From: Neobacillus niacini
GTDB lineage: Bacteria > Bacillota > Bacilli > Bacillales > Cytobacillaceae
Assembly: GCF_019749295.1 (NCBI RefSeq)
Contig: NZ_JACWFG010000008.1
Location: 1 to 64,000 of the forward strand
Length of the DNA stretch: 64,000 nt
Direction of reading: 5' to 3'
The notes under the pieces are model-generated. The model was not told the DNA's origin and searched no databases. It was given only the letters and a program-made list of their open reading frames with translations. The position numbers were made by a program, and so were the translations under genes. Below, one piece after another: positions 45,294 through 54,796 of the stretch (position 1 is the stretch's first letter; each line of letters starts with the position of its first letter).

Positions 45294-47711
45294 ATGAGTT
45301 TCGATCATCAGCATATCGAGAAAAAGTGGCAAAAGAAATGGGAAGAAGAAAAAACATTCAAAACAAGTGAAGAATTTGATAAACCAAAATTCTACGCATT
45401 AGATATGTTTCCTTATCCATCCGGAGCAGGATTACATGTTGGACACCCTGAAGGCTATACCGCTACAGATATACTTTCACGTCTAAAGAGAATGCAGGGC
45501 TATAATGTTTTACATCCAATGGGATGGGATGCATTTGGTTTACCTGCTGAGCAATATGCATTGGATACCGGAAACGACCCTGCTGAATTTACAGAGAAAA
45601 ATATAAACACGTTCCGCAGACAAATTAAATCGTTAGGTTTCTCATACGACTGGGATCGTGAAGTAAATACAACAGATCCAGAATATTATAAATGGACGCA
45701 ATGGATTTTCTTGAAGCTTTGGGAAAAGGGTCTTGCGTATATAGATGAAGTAGCTGTTAACTGGTGCCCGGCACTAGGCACCGTATTGGCAAATGAAGAA
45801 GTCATTGATGGTAAGAGTGAGCGCGGCGGACACCCGGTTGAACGGAGACCAATGAAGCAGTGGATGTTAAAAATTACTGCTTACGGTGATCGTTTACTTG
45901 AGGACTTAGAAGAGCTTGACTGGCCAGAGAGCCTTAAAGAAATGCAGCGTAACTGGATCGGCCGTTCGGAAGGTGCGGAAGTAACGTTTAACATTGAAGG
46001 ACATGATGAAACCTTTACTGTGTTTACAACTCGTCCTGATACTCTTTTTGGTGCAACATATGCAGTACTTGCTCCTGAACATTCCTTTGTTGATAAAATT
46101 ACAACAGCGGAACAGCGGGCAGCAGTTGATGCATATTTGGATAAAGTAAAGACGAAGAGTGATCTTGAACGAACTGATTTAGCAAAAGAAAAGACCGGAG
46201 TATTTACCGGTGCGTATGCAATCAATCCTGCAAATGGTGAAAAAATGCCGATCTGGATTGCCGATTATGTATTAGTCAGCTACGGTACTGGTGCTATCAT
46301 GGCGGTACCTGCTCATGACGAACGTGACTACGAGTTCGCAAAGCAATTTGACCTTCCGATAAAAGCAGTTGTAGCAGGCGGCAGTATTGAAACAGAGGCC
46401 TATACGGGTGATGGAGAGCACATTAACTCTGATTTCTTAAATGGTCTAAATAAAGAAGAAGCAATCACCAAGATGATTTCTTGGTTGGAAGAAAAGGGAA
46501 TTGGTACGAAGAAGGTAACGTTCCGTTTACGTGATTGGCTGTTTAGCCGTCAGCGCTATTGGGGTGAGCCGATTCCAATCATTCATTGGGAAGATGGTAC
46601 AATGACAGCCGTTCCTGAAGATCAGCTTCCATTAACCTTACCGAAAACAACCAACATCAAACCTTCTGGAACTGGAGAATCACCGCTTGCTGTGATTGAG
46701 GATTGGGTAAATGTAGTGGATCCAGAAACAGGCAAGAAGGGCCGCCGTGAAACCAATACAATGCCGCAATGGGCAGGCAGCTGCTGGTATTATTTACGCT
46801 ATATTGATCCAAAAAATGATCAAGCACTTGCTTCACCTGAGAAATTAAAGCACTGGTTACCAGTTGATGTTTACATTGGCGGTGCAGAGCATGCGGTTCT
46901 TCACTTACTATACGCACGTTTCTGGCATAAAGTTTTATATGATCTTGGTGTCGTCCATACGAAAGAACCATTCCAAAAGCTATTCAACCAAGGAATGATC
47001 TTAGGCGAAAACAATGAAAAGATGAGTAAATCAAAAGGAAATGTTGTAAATCCGGATGATATTGTTGACAGCCATGGTGCAGATACACTTCGTTTATATG
47101 AAATGTTTATGGGTCCGCTTGATGCTTCCATCGCTTGGTCAACAAATGGTCTTGATGGTTCCCGTCGTTTCTTAGATCGTATTTGGCGTTTGATGGTTGA
47201 GGAAAATGGAGAATTAAATCCAAAAATTCAAGAAAATGAAGAAGCAGCTAATTTAGAAAAGGTTTACCACCAAACAGTGAAAAAGGTAACAGAGGACTAT
47301 GAAGGCTTAAGATTTAATACTGCTATTTCTCAAATGATGGTATTTATTAACGAAGCATATAAAGCAACTGTGCTTCCAAAGCACTATATGGAAGGCTTCG
47401 TAAAAATGCTTGCGCCAGTAGCACCGCATGTTGCTGAAGAACTTTGGGAAAAGCTTGGGTCTCGCGGTACGATTTCATACGAAACTTGGCCGGCATATGA
47501 TGAAGCTAAATTAGTGGATGAAGAAGTTGAAATTGTTATACAGGTAAACGGAAAGGTAAAGACTAAATTACTAGTTCCTACAGATGCCAGCAAAGAAGCA
47601 TTAGAAGGAATTGCAATGGATGATGAACGAGTAAAAGAACAAATCGAAGGCAAAACCATTCGCAAGGTCATCACTGTACCTGGTAAACTTGTTAATATTG
47701 TAGCTAACTAA
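45294..47711 (+). CDS. leuS: Leucyl-tRNA synthetase LeuS
   Basis: Class I synthetase of 805 residues. The HIGH-type motif is HVGHPEGY near residue 50 and the KMSKS motif is KMSKSKGN near residue 580. An editing domain (CP1) with [12 protein letters not shown] and AHDERD lies between them. Full length. Controlled by the leucine T-box upstream. Confidence 0.97.
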   Translation: MSFDHQHIEKKWQKKWEEEKTFKTSEEFDKPKFYALDMFPYPSGAGLHVGHPEGYTATDILSRLKRMQGYNVLHPMGWDAFGLPAEQYALDTGNDPAEFTEKNINTFRRQIKSLGFSYDWDREVNTTDPEYYKWTQWIFLKLWEKGLAYIDEVAVNWCPALGTVLANEEVIDGKSERGGHPVERRPMKQWMLKITAYGDRLLEDLEELDWPESLKEMQRNWIGRSEGAEVTFNIEGHDETFTVFTTRPDTLFGATYAVLAPEHSFVDKITTAEQRAAVDAYLDKVKTKSDLERTDLAKEKTGVFTGAYAINPANGEKMPIWIADYVLVSYGTGAIMAVPAHDERDYEFAKQFDLPIKAVVAGGSIETEAYTGDGEHINSDFLNGLNKEEAITKMISWLEEKGIGTKKVTFRLRDWLFSRQRYWGEPIPIIHWEDGTMTAVPEDQLPLTLPKTTNIKPSGTGESPLAVIEDWVNVVDPETGKKGRRETNTMPQWAGSCWYYLRYIDPKNDQALASPEKLKHWLPVDVYIGGAEHAVLHLLYARFWHKVLYDLGVVHTKEPFQKLFNQGMILGENNEKMSKSKGNVVNPDDIVDSHGADTLRLYEMFMGPLDASIAWSTNGLDGSRRFLDRIWRLMVEENGELNPKIQENEEAANLEKVYHQTVKKVTEDYEGLRFNTAISQMMVFINEAYKATVLPKHYMEGFVKMLAPVAPHVAEELWEKLGSRGTISYETWPAYDEAKLVDEEVEIVIQVNGKVKTKLLVPTDASKEALEGIAMDDERVKEQIEGKTIRKVITVPGKLVNIVAN

Positions 47712-47762
47712 TAGTAGTTCCCCCTTTTATGAGGGGGAAATCCTTACAAAGGGGTGGAACAT

Positions 47763-48068
47763 ATGGAAGAAATTCAGATTATTACGCCTGAAGAATTAAA
47801 GAAAAAGCTCGAGCAGGGGGAAAACCTTGAGCTTATTGATGTTAGGGAACATGAAGAGGTAGAGCAAGGAATGATACCTGGTGCAAAGCATATCCGGATG
47901 GGCGAGATTCCTGCTAACCTTGATTATTTTGATAAAGATAAAGAGTATATCTTTATTTGCCGCTCAAGCAGAAGAAGTGAAAATGTATGTTATTATCTTC
48001 AAGAACAAGGATACAAGGTTCGCAATATGATTGGCGGCATGCTTGAATGGACTGGGGAAACAAAATAA
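47763..48068 (+). CDS. ytwF: Rhodanese-like sulfurtransferase YtwF
   Basis: Single rhodanese domain of 101 residues, with the Asp-Val-Arg motif LIDVREHEE and the active-site loop ICRSSRRS. The ATG at 47763 has AAAGGGGTGG eight bases upstream; a GTG at 47754 lies within that site. Physiological sulfur acceptor unknown. Terminator follows directly. Confidence 0.9.
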   Translation: MEEIQIITPEELKKKLEQGENLELIDVREHEEVEQGMIPGAKHIRMGEIPANLDYFDKDKEYIFICRSSRRSENVCYYLQEQGYKVRNMIGGMLEWTGETK

Positions 48069-48097
48069 ACGATTCCAATGCGGAATCGTTTTTTTTA
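48068..48097 (+). terminator. Terminator of ytwF
   Basis: Arms AACGATTCC / GGAATCGTT with a 5-nt loop and T8. Confidence 0.9.
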
Positions 48098-48164
48098 TAC
48101 CCTTTATTTTTAATTTTCAGAAAAAGTGGAAATAATGATAGTAAAAACAGATAAGGAGAATCAT

Positions 48165-48350
48165 ATGATTCAGGTAAAGTTGTTTGATCGTGAACATGAA
48201 AAGGACCTAGAAAAGGAAATGAACCGATTTTTAAAGGGGATTGATGAAAAGAAATTAATGGATATAAAGTATAATGTAGCAGCCATAACGGAGGATGAAG
48301 AGGAAGAGCAAATTTATTGTTTTTCAGCTATGATTATATATCGGGCATGA
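48165..48350 (+). CDS. cse60: Sporulation protein Cse60
   Basis: 61 residues starting MIQVKLFDREHEKDLEKEMN and ending with QIYCFSAMIIYRA, which matches B. subtilis Cse60, a SigE-dependent product of unknown function made in the mother cell. The ATG at 48165 has ATAAGGAG upstream; the longer frame from 48126 does not. Supports a spore-forming host. Confidence 0.85.
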   Translation: MIQVKLFDREHEKDLEKEMNRFLKGIDEKKLMDIKYNVAAITEDEEEEQIYCFSAMIIYRA

Positions 48351-48370
48351 TGATTAGTCATCATGCCTGA
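48341..48370. terminator. Inverted repeat joining cse60 and ytfP ends
   Basis: Arms GGGCATGATGA / TCATCATGCCT around TTAG, containing the cse60 stop and reaching the ytfP stop. The plus strand continues to a T7 stretch; acts plausibly as a bidirectional terminator. Confidence 0.7.
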
Positions 48371-49638
48371 TATTGTTTTTTTGCAGAAAGTGCTGCGTTA
48401 GTACCTGCGAGTCGGCCGGTTACCAATGCTGAAGTAATATTGTATCCTCCTGTATATCCATGAACATCTAGAATCTCACCGCAAAAATAAAGACCTCCCA
48501 TTTTTTTCGAACCCATTGTCTGCGGTTCAATTTCTTTTACGGAAACGCCGCCGCCCGTAACGAATGCTTTTTCTAGTGGCAGGGTGCCATTTACTTTAAT
48601 CAAGAATTGTTTACAGCTTTTCACAAAAGTACGAATTTTTTCATTTGAGATTGTTGCGCCCTGTTCTAAAGGGTCAATTTCATTCTGTTCTAGCAGGAAC
48701 AACAGATAACGTTCAGGAACAAGTCCTTTTAAGGTGTTTTTTATACTTTTTTTCGGTTCGCTTTTTACCAGCTTCACAATTTCTTGGAAAAACTCTTCTT
48801 CCTTTTTATCTGGTATAACATCTAAACTCATGGTGACCTCAGCTAACTTCCACTTTTTCATTGCTTTAACCACAAATTGACTGCAGCGCAGAACAGCAGG
48901 GCCGCTGAGACCAAAATGTGTGAAAATCATATCCATCTTGTGAGTAATTATAGGTTTTCCTTTTGGATTCAAAACACTAAGCTCGATATCTCTTAAAGAT
49001 AGACCTTGAAGTGATTTGTTTTTGATAAAAGGTTCTTTTGAGGTGACAGGCACCTCAGTCGGAAACAGTTCTGTAATCGTATGGCCGGCTTTCTTTGCCC
49101 ACGCATAGCCATCTCCCGTTGAACCTGTATGGGGGACAGATTTACCGCCTACCGCGATAACAACAGATTTTGCTTGAATTTCTGTACCATTTTTTAAAAT
49201 TAAAGAAGATACATGTCCGTCTTGGTAATGAATATCCGCTACGGGGCTGTTGGTATATACTTTGACCTTGAGCTTCTCTAATTGCTCCAGAAGGGCATCT
49301 ACAACAGATTGTGCTTTATTAGAAACCGGGAACATCCGGCCGTGGTCCTCTTCTTTTAACTCAATTCCCAGCTTTTCAAAGAATTTAATAATATCTTCAT
49401 TACTAAAAATAGAAAAGGCACTATATAAAAACTTCCCGTTCCCAGGTAAGTGCTTGATAATTTCCTCAACAGGGAGACGATTGGTAACATTACAGCGTCC
49501 GCCGCCAGAAATGGCCAGCTTTCTGCCAAGCTTGTCCCCTTTATCAATTAATAGAACTTTTAAACCCTTCTCGCCTGCAGCAATCGCAGCCATTAACCCT
49601 GAAGGTCCGCCTCCAATAACAACAACATCGTATATCAT
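48361..49638 (-). CDS. ytfP: FAD-dependent oxidoreductase YtfP (HI0933 family)
   Basis: 425 residues with N-terminal FAD-binding [10 protein letters not shown], the family signature [14 protein letters not shown] and a C-terminal [14 protein letters not shown]. Family members are predicted flavoproteins; the reaction is unknown. The ATG at 49638 has GGTGG closely upstream; the TTG at 49665 lacks a site. Convergent with cse60. Confidence 0.9.
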   Translation of the reverse strand: MIYDVVVIGGGPSGLMAAIAAGEKGLKVLLIDKGDKLGRKLAISGGGRCNVTNRLPVEEIIKHLPGNGKFLYSAFSIFSNEDIIKFFEKLGIELKEEDHGRMFPVSNKAQSVVDALLEQLEKLKVKVYTNSPVADIHYQDGHVSSLILKNGTEIQAKSVVIAVGGKSVPHTGSTGDGYAWAKKAGHTITELFPTEVPVTSKEPFIKNKSLQGLSLRDIELSVLNPKGKPIITHKMDMIFTHFGLSGPAVLRCSQFVVKAMKKWKLAEVTMSLDVIPDKKEEEFFQEIVKLVKSEPKKSIKNTLKGLVPERYLLFLLEQNEIDPLEQGATISNEKIRTFVKSCKQFLIKVNGTLPLEKAFVTGGGVSVKEIEPQTMGSKKMGGLYFCGEILDVHGYTGGYNITSALVTGRLAGTNAALSAKKQYQA

Positions 49639-49875
49639 ACTTCCACCAACTTTATTTATATTCAAGTAAAAAATTTAAGCCTGCGCATTATTCCATTATA
49701 AACATCCTAATAGAAAAGAAAACGAAAAGTCATCTATTTTAAAAAAATTAACTATGCTCTTAGTAGCATCACAGCCCAAAGAGTTGTAAACTACTAATAG
49801 TGTGCAAAATAGCCGATATAAACTTTGCTCACATGCGCACAAACTTTTTCTTCACTAGGAAGGGATTCTTATTTT

Positions 49876-51498
49876 ATGTCGTCTAAGTTAATAAGAGGAA
49901 CATTTATTTTAACATTGGGTACCATTATATCCAAGATTCTTGGCTTACTATATGTCATACCCTTTTATCAGATTGTAGGTTCAGAAGGAACGGCGTTGTA
50001 CCAATATTCATACATACCCTATACGATCTTTATAAGTATTGCCACGGCCGGTGTGCCGCTTGCTGTTTCAAAATTTATTTCAAAGTATAATGCACTCGAA
50101 GAATATGCAGTGGGCCGCAGGTTATTTAAATCGGGACTTATTATGATGCTTTTGACGGGTATTGCTGCGTTTTTAATTCTATACCTGTCGGCCCCGCTTA
50201 TAGCTGACATGATTATCAGCAAAAAAGACGATGTCGGCTCAAGAGCACAGGATATTATAACAGTTATCCGTGCAGTAAGCTTTGCCTTGATTGTTATTCC
50301 ATTCATGAGTTTAATCAGAGGATTCTTTCAAGGGCATCAATCGATGGGACCGTCAGCTGTATCTCAAGTAGTGGAACAGATTGTACGAATTGCCTTCACG
50401 CTGGCAGGAGCCTTTATTGTCATAAATTTTTTAAATGGAAGTATTGTAACAGCTGTAAGTGTGGCAACCTTTGCTGCATTTGCAGGGGCCATTGGAAGTC
50501 TGGTGGTTTTATTTTGGTATTGGTATAAGCGGAAACCACATTTGGACCAGCTGCTCCAGCATGATAAAGGGGAAGCAGAGGTTTCGTTATCAGAAATTTA
50601 TAAGGAAATCCTTGTCTATGCAGCTCCGTTTGTATTTGTTGGAATCGCCAACCCATTATTTCAAGCCATTGATCAAGTTACCTTTTCACGGACAATGCAG
50701 GATATTGGTCACAGTTATAACGCAGCCGAAGCAGCATTCTCCATTCTAAATTTTGAATCACATAAAATCGTAATCATCCCTGTTTCTCTTGCAACAGGCT
50801 TCTCGTTAGCGCTTGTTCCAAGTATCACGAAGGCATTTGTGGAAGGTGATCGGAAAGCGTTAAAACTGCAGTTAAATCAAACTTTTCAGGTACTGTTGTT
50901 CCTGACACTGCCTGCCGCAATTGGTCTTTCTCTATTAGCGGAGCCGATCTATACTGTATTTTATGAGCATAAGGAACTTGGATATGAAGTTCTTAAAGCC
51001 TATGCCCCAGTCGGCATTCTATTTTCTCTATTTCTAGTCACTAGTTCAATTCTGCAGGGAATCAATGAGCAGCGCTGGACAGTGTTAAGCCTGTTAGTTG
51101 GATTACTGATTAAATTGTCGCTTAATATACCTCTAATTACTATGTTTGAAACAAGAGGCGCGGTGTACGCAACAGCACTTGGATACATCGGAGCCATATT
51201 GATTCAATTACTTGTTATAAAAAGTTATGCAAAATATCCATTCTTATTTGTTTGGAGAAGGAGCTTGTTAATTGTCATTTTTGCTGGAATCATGTGGGCT
51301 GGGACCGAAATTGCTTATCAGTTACTCTTGTTATTTTTAACTCCAGCTTCTAAATTTCAGTCGCTTTTAATCATTTTCGTTTGTGCAGCCATTGGAGCTT
51401 TAATCTATTTTTACTTAGGATTAAAATCAGGACTTGTAAACAGACTATTTGGTGACAGGGTGGACCGTATTAAACAGAAATTAAGATTGACGAATTAA
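49876..51498 (+). CDS. ytgP: Polysaccharide/lipid II flippase-like protein YtgP (MOP superfamily)
   Basis: 540 residues with about 14 membrane helices, beginning SSKLIRGTFILTLGTIISKILG, typical for SpoVB/YtgP proteins. B. subtilis YtgP can replace MurJ function and so probably exports lipid-linked cell-wall precursors. ATG at 49876 with AGGAAGGGA about ten bases upstream; the longer frame from 49825 lacks one. Followed 27 bp later by the pseudouridine synthase. Confidence 0.9.
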   Translation: MSSKLIRGTFILTLGTIISKILGLLYVIPFYQIVGSEGTALYQYSYIPYTIFISIATAGVPLAVSKFISKYNALEEYAVGRRLFKSGLIMMLLTGIAAFLILYLSAPLIADMIISKKDDVGSRAQDIITVIRAVSFALIVIPFMSLIRGFFQGHQSMGPSAVSQVVEQIVRIAFTLAGAFIVINFLNGSIVTAVSVATFAAFAGAIGSLVVLFWYWYKRKPHLDQLLQHDKGEAEVSLSEIYKEILVYAAPFVFVGIANPLFQAIDQVTFSRTMQDIGHSYNAAEAAFSILNFESHKIVIIPVSLATGFSLALVPSITKAFVEGDRKALKLQLNQTFQVLLFLTLPAAIGLSLLAEPIYTVFYEHKELGYEVLKAYAPVGILFSLFLVTSSILQGINEQRWTVLSLLVGLLIKLSLNIPLITMFETRGAVYATALGYIGAILIQLLVIKSYAKYPFLFVWRRSLLIVIFAGIMWAGTEIAYQLLLLFLTPASKFQSLLIIFVCAAIGALIYFYLGLKSGLVNRLFGDRVDRIKQKLRLTN

Positions 51499-51525
51499 AC
51501 TCCTAAAAAATGAAGGAGGATCACT

Positions 51526-52245
51526 TTGAGAATTGATAAAATGTTGGCTAATCTTGGCTATGGCAGCCGAAAAGAAGTGAAGCAGCTTCTAAAAAGCGGT
51601 GCAGTCAAAATCGATGATGTAATCGTAAAGGATGCAAAACAGCATGTAGATACAAACAAACAAACTGTTACATTAAATGGTGAAGTTATTGAATACAAAG
51701 AGTTTATCTATTTAATGATGAACAAACCTCAAGGAGTTTTGTCAGCTACCGAGGACAGTGCAGCAGAAACGGTAATTGACTTATTGGAGCTCGAAGACCA
51801 AGTATATGAGCCATTCCCGGTTGGAAGGCTGGACAAGGATACAGAAGGGTTATTGCTTATAACAAATGATGGCCAATTAGCCCACAGGTTATTATCACCA
51901 AAAAAACATGTTCCCAAAACCTATTTCGCAGTGATAGATCAGGAAGTAACTGAAGATGACGTAAAGGCTTTTGCGGAGGGAGTTACGCTTGATGATGGGT
52001 ACGAAACAAAACCAGGTGAGTTGAAAATTTTAAAGTCTGGGCTTCGCTCTGATATTGAGTTGACGATTACTGAGGGAAAGTTTCATCAAGTGAAAAGAAT
52101 GTTCGAAGCTGTTGGAAAAAAGGTCGTTTACTTAAAGCGAATATCCATGGGACCTTTACCGCTGGATGAAACGCTTGAGCTTGGGGAATACAGGGAATTA
52201 ACCGAGGAAGAAGTAGAAATGCTTAAAGAGTATCAAGTAGGATAA
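51526..52245 (+). CDS. Pseudouridine synthase, RsuA/RluB family
   Basis: 239 residues. An N-terminal S4 RNA-binding domain (MRIDKMLANLGYGSRKEVKQ) is followed by the catalytic motif VGRLDKDTEGLLLITNDG, in which the Asp of RLDKDT is the nucleophile. Comparable to B. subtilis YtzG. TTG start with GAAGGAGGA six bases upstream. The rRNA target (16S or 23S) cannot be decided here. Confidence 0.92.
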   Translation: MRIDKMLANLGYGSRKEVKQLLKSGAVKIDDVIVKDAKQHVDTNKQTVTLNGEVIEYKEFIYLMMNKPQGVLSATEDSAAETVIDLLELEDQVYEPFPVGRLDKDTEGLLLITNDGQLAHRLLSPKKHVPKTYFAVIDQEVTEDDVKAFAEGVTLDDGYETKPGELKILKSGLRSDIELTITEGKFHQVKRMFEAVGKKVVYLKRISMGPLPLDETLELGEYRELTEEEVEMLKEYQVG

Positions 52246-52262
52246 AAGAACTCATAAATAGC

Positions 52263-52295
52263 AAAAAGGACAAGGCAGCCAGCCTTGTCCTTTTT
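52263..52295. terminator. Bidirectional terminator between the pseudouridine synthase and dps
   Basis: Arms AAAAAGGACAAGGC / GCCTTGTCCTTTTT with a 5-nt loop. Confidence 0.92.
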
Positions 52296-52740
52296 ATGCC
52301 TGTAAGAATGAAGTTAACATCCAAGTATGCTTGCTTAGTTTTTCGATTAGTTCGGTAAACATATCACTCGTTACATCATCATTCACCTGTTCTGCTGCTT
52401 CTTTACCGCTTTTTAATTCTGAAATAATCTGGGTAAAATCATTAACAATAGCTTGTACCATTTCTTCAGCAGTTAAAACATCGGTTGTTTCTTCAACAGT
52501 GGCATATTCGATGTATTCTTTTAAAGTTGATATTGGATTACCGCCAGTAATTAATAATCGTTCAGCCAATTCATCGATCGTTCCAGCAGCTTCCTCATAC
52601 AATTCTTCAAATTTAGCATGCAGGGTAAAGAAGTGCGGTCCTTTTACATACCAGTGAAAACGGTGTAGTTTTGTGTACAGTACATTCCAGTTTGCGAGTT
52701 GTTGATTCATCACTTGTTCTAATGAAATTGTTTGGGTCAT
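52294..52740 (-). CDS. dps: Dps-family ferritin-like protein
   Basis: 148 residues. The Dps ferroxidase signature HRFHWYVKGPHFFTLHAKFEELYEE and the downstream DELAERLL supply the His/Asp/Glu ligands at subunit interfaces. Stores iron and protects DNA against peroxide in stationary phase or stress. GGAGGAATG-type ribosome-binding site just before the ATG. A PerR-like box lies 68-82 bp upstream. Confidence 0.93.
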   Translation of the reverse strand: MTQTISLEQVMNQQLANWNVLYTKLHRFHWYVKGPHFFTLHAKFEELYEEAAGTIDELAERLLITGGNPISTLKEYIEYATVEETTDVLTAEEMVQAIVNDFTQIISELKSGKEAAEQVNDDVTSDMFTELIEKLSKHTWMLTSFLQA

Positions 52741-52807
52741 TTGTCATTCCTCCTAATTTCTTATCTATTTTAATTATAACACATATTAAATGAAAGTAAA
52801 TATTAAA

Positions 52808-52822
52808 TTAGAATTATTATAA
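52808..52822 (-). promoter_or_regulatory. Candidate PerR box upstream of dps
   Basis: TTAGAATTATTATAA matches the PerR consensus TTATAATNATTATAA at 14 of 15 positions (N ignored). A minus-strand TATAAT (52773-52778) lies between it and the gene. AT-rich surroundings make chance matches easier. Confidence 0.55.
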
Positions 52823-52849
52823 ACAAGGTGATTAAATGCTATAACATGT

Positions 52850-52976
52850 TGATTTTCGTTTCAGGCACGTAGACTCCTGCTCAGAGGACGGGACAGGGGA
52901 GACCCCGCAGACGCTTTAGCGCCGAGGAGGCTTCCCGAACCGCCTGCGGAAAGCGAAGTGCCTGAAACGAAAATCA
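52850..52976. repeat. 127-bp element with perfect 19-bp terminal inverted repeats
   Basis: TGATTTTCGTTTCAGGCAC at 52850-52868 is exactly inverted at 52958-52976. The interior is GC-rich (GACGGGACAGGGGAGACCCCG, GCCGAGGAGGC) in an AT-rich neighbourhood, with no open frame. Resembles the small non-autonomous or REP-like intergenic repeats dispersed in Bacillaceae genomes. It lies between the divergent dps and speD genes. Confidence 0.85.
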
Positions 52977-53072
52977 TTATCTAAAAAATAAGTAACAATT
53001 TATGAAAATGGGTAATCTATAGATATTTACTACACTGTCCCACGTTTTGAAAATACAAAAGGGGGAAGCATC

Positions 53073-53879
53073 ATGAAATTAACACACAAGGAAACAATTG
53101 AACTGCATGGTTTTAACAACTTAACTAAATCATTGAGTTTTAATATGTACGATATTTGTTACACTCGCTCACGAGAAGAGCGAGAGGCCTATTTAAAATA
53201 CATTGATGAACAATACAGTGCCGAAAGATTACAAAAGATATTAACGCATGTTTCAGATATTATTGGGGCACATGTATTAAATGTAGCGAGCCAGGATTTT
53301 GAACCGGCTGGTGCAAGTGTAACACTACTTGTATCAGAAGGACCTGTTGAAAATGCTCCTTTAGAACACTTTGAGGAGTCACCAGGTCCATTGCCAGGCT
53401 CAGTAGTGCTGCAGTTGGATAAGAGCCATATTACGGTTCATACATACCCTGAATATCATCCGGATGAAGGAATTAGTACTTTCAGGGCAGACATTGATGT
53501 ATCAACCTGCGGCGAAATCTCCCCGCTTAAAGCACTGCATTATCTAATTCGTTCATTTGAAACAGACGTTATGACTATTGATTATCGTGTCCGTGGTTTT
53601 ACAAGGGATAAGGACGGATATAAATTATTTATAGACCATGAAATTGGCTCAATACAGAATTATATTCCTGAGGACGTTGGCGAAATGTTCGACATGATTG
53701 ATGTAAATGTATATCAGGAAAATATTTTTCACACAAAATGTAAGCTTCGGGAATTTGATTTGAATAACTATTTATTTGGCTATAAAAAAGAAACCTTACA
53801 TCCAGAAGAACTCATCGAAATTACCGAGAGAATAAAGTTAGAAATGGATGAAATCTTTTATGGCAAGAACATCCAATAA
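53073..53879 (+). CDS. speD: S-adenosylmethionine decarboxylase proenzyme, long (E. coli-type) SpeD
   Basis: 268 residues, about twice the short B. subtilis SpeD, matching the class found in E. coli. Self-cleavage to the pyruvoyl enzyme should occur at S118 in [13 protein letters not shown]. The motif [17 protein letters not shown] holds the catalytic cysteine. GGGGGAAG lies before the ATG. Product feeds spermidine synthesis, but no spermidine synthase gene is adjacent. Confidence 0.93.
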   Translation: MKLTHKETIELHGFNNLTKSLSFNMYDICYTRSREEREAYLKYIDEQYSAERLQKILTHVSDIIGAHVLNVASQDFEPAGASVTLLVSEGPVENAPLEHFEESPGPLPGSVVLQLDKSHITVHTYPEYHPDEGISTFRADIDVSTCGEISPLKALHYLIRSFETDVMTIDYRVRGFTRDKDGYKLFIDHEIGSIQNYIPEDVGEMFDMIDVNVYQENIFHTKCKLREFDLNNYLFGYKKETLHPEELIEITERIKLEMDEIFYGKNIQ

Positions 53880-53937
53880 ATGACTATTCTACTCATCGCG
53901 TTAATAAGTCGAATAGTGGCCAAAAGAAGAGTTCGCA

Positions 53938-53969
53938 GCAGCTTTACGAAAAAGTAAGGCTGCTTTTTT
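53938..53969 (+). terminator. Terminator of speD
   Basis: Arms GCAGCTTTAC / GTAAGGCTGC with one wobble pair, 6-nt loop and T6. Confidence 0.88.
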
Positions 53970-54024
53970 GTGTGTATGGTGTAAAATGGTATTTATAGAA
54001 GATGATTTATTAGAGGAGAAAATA

Positions 54025-54750
54025 ATGTTTTTAAAAAAAGTTACTTTGTTAAAAGAAAAAATCCATACCTATAGCCAATATCCTTTTTCAATTCCTTCAA
54101 TAGCGAGTCTTAATGAAATGGAGTTAGAAAGTAACGTCACCTTCTTTGTAGGAGAAAATGGATCCGGTAAATCTACCTTATTAGAAGCAATAGCAGACAA
54201 ATGTGATTTTAATACAGCTGGCGGAGGCAGAAATAATTCTTATAATGTTTATGAATCAAATTCAGAACTAAGTGAGTACATTAGACTCTCCTGGATGCCA
54301 AAAGCAACAAATGGTTTCTTTCTACGTGCAGAATCCTTTTATCATTTTGCTACCCATATTGATGAAATAGATGAGAATGGATTTAAAGATTATGGCGGAA
54401 AATCGCTGCTCCAACAATCACATGGTGAATCATTTATTTCGTTATTTCTAAATCGCTTCAATGGGGAAGCAATTTACCTTCTAGATGAACCCGAGGCTGC
54501 ATTATCTCCTGCAAGGCAATTAACCCTCTTGAAAATCATCCATGACCTTGAAACAGAAGGCGATGCCCAATTCATCATTGCAACTCATTCTCCGATTCTA
54601 TTGGGTTATCCAGATGCAGATATCTATAGTTTTGATCATGGACAAATTTCAAAAGTAAACTATGAGGATACAGACCATTACAGCATTACTAAATATTTTC
54701 TAGAGAATCGAAAAAGGTTTCTCTACGAGCTTTTTAAAGAGGATGAATAG
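54025..54750 (+). CDS. Stand-alone AAA/ABC-type ATPase
   Basis: 241 residues: Walker A VGENGSGKSTLLEAI (about 35-49), Gln/His region LLQQSHGESF in place of a classical signature, Walker B AIYLLDEPEAALSP and H-loop IATHSP. Related to the predicted ATPase group COG3910, similar to the ATPase core of RecF/OLD-like proteins. The ATG at 54025 has AGAGGAG seven bases upstream. No nuclease or toxin partner is next to it. Confidence 0.85.
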   Translation: MFLKKVTLLKEKIHTYSQYPFSIPSIASLNEMELESNVTFFVGENGSGKSTLLEAIADKCDFNTAGGGRNNSYNVYESNSELSEYIRLSWMPKATNGFFLRAESFYHFATHIDEIDENGFKDYGGKSLLQQSHGESFISLFLNRFNGEAIYLLDEPEAALSPARQLTLLKIIHDLETEGDAQFIIATHSPILLGYPDADIYSFDHGQISKVNYEDTDHYSITKYFLENRKRFLYELFKEDE

Positions 54751-54757
54751 CTCTATA

Positions 54758-54796
54758 AAAAAGAAGTGATACCCAAATGGGATATCACTTCTTTTT
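54758..54796. terminator. Bidirectional terminator between the ATPase and the permease
   Basis: Arms AAAAGAAGTGAT and ATCACTTCTTTT with a CCC/GGG top and one bulge. Overlaps the permease 3' end. Confidence 0.85.
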
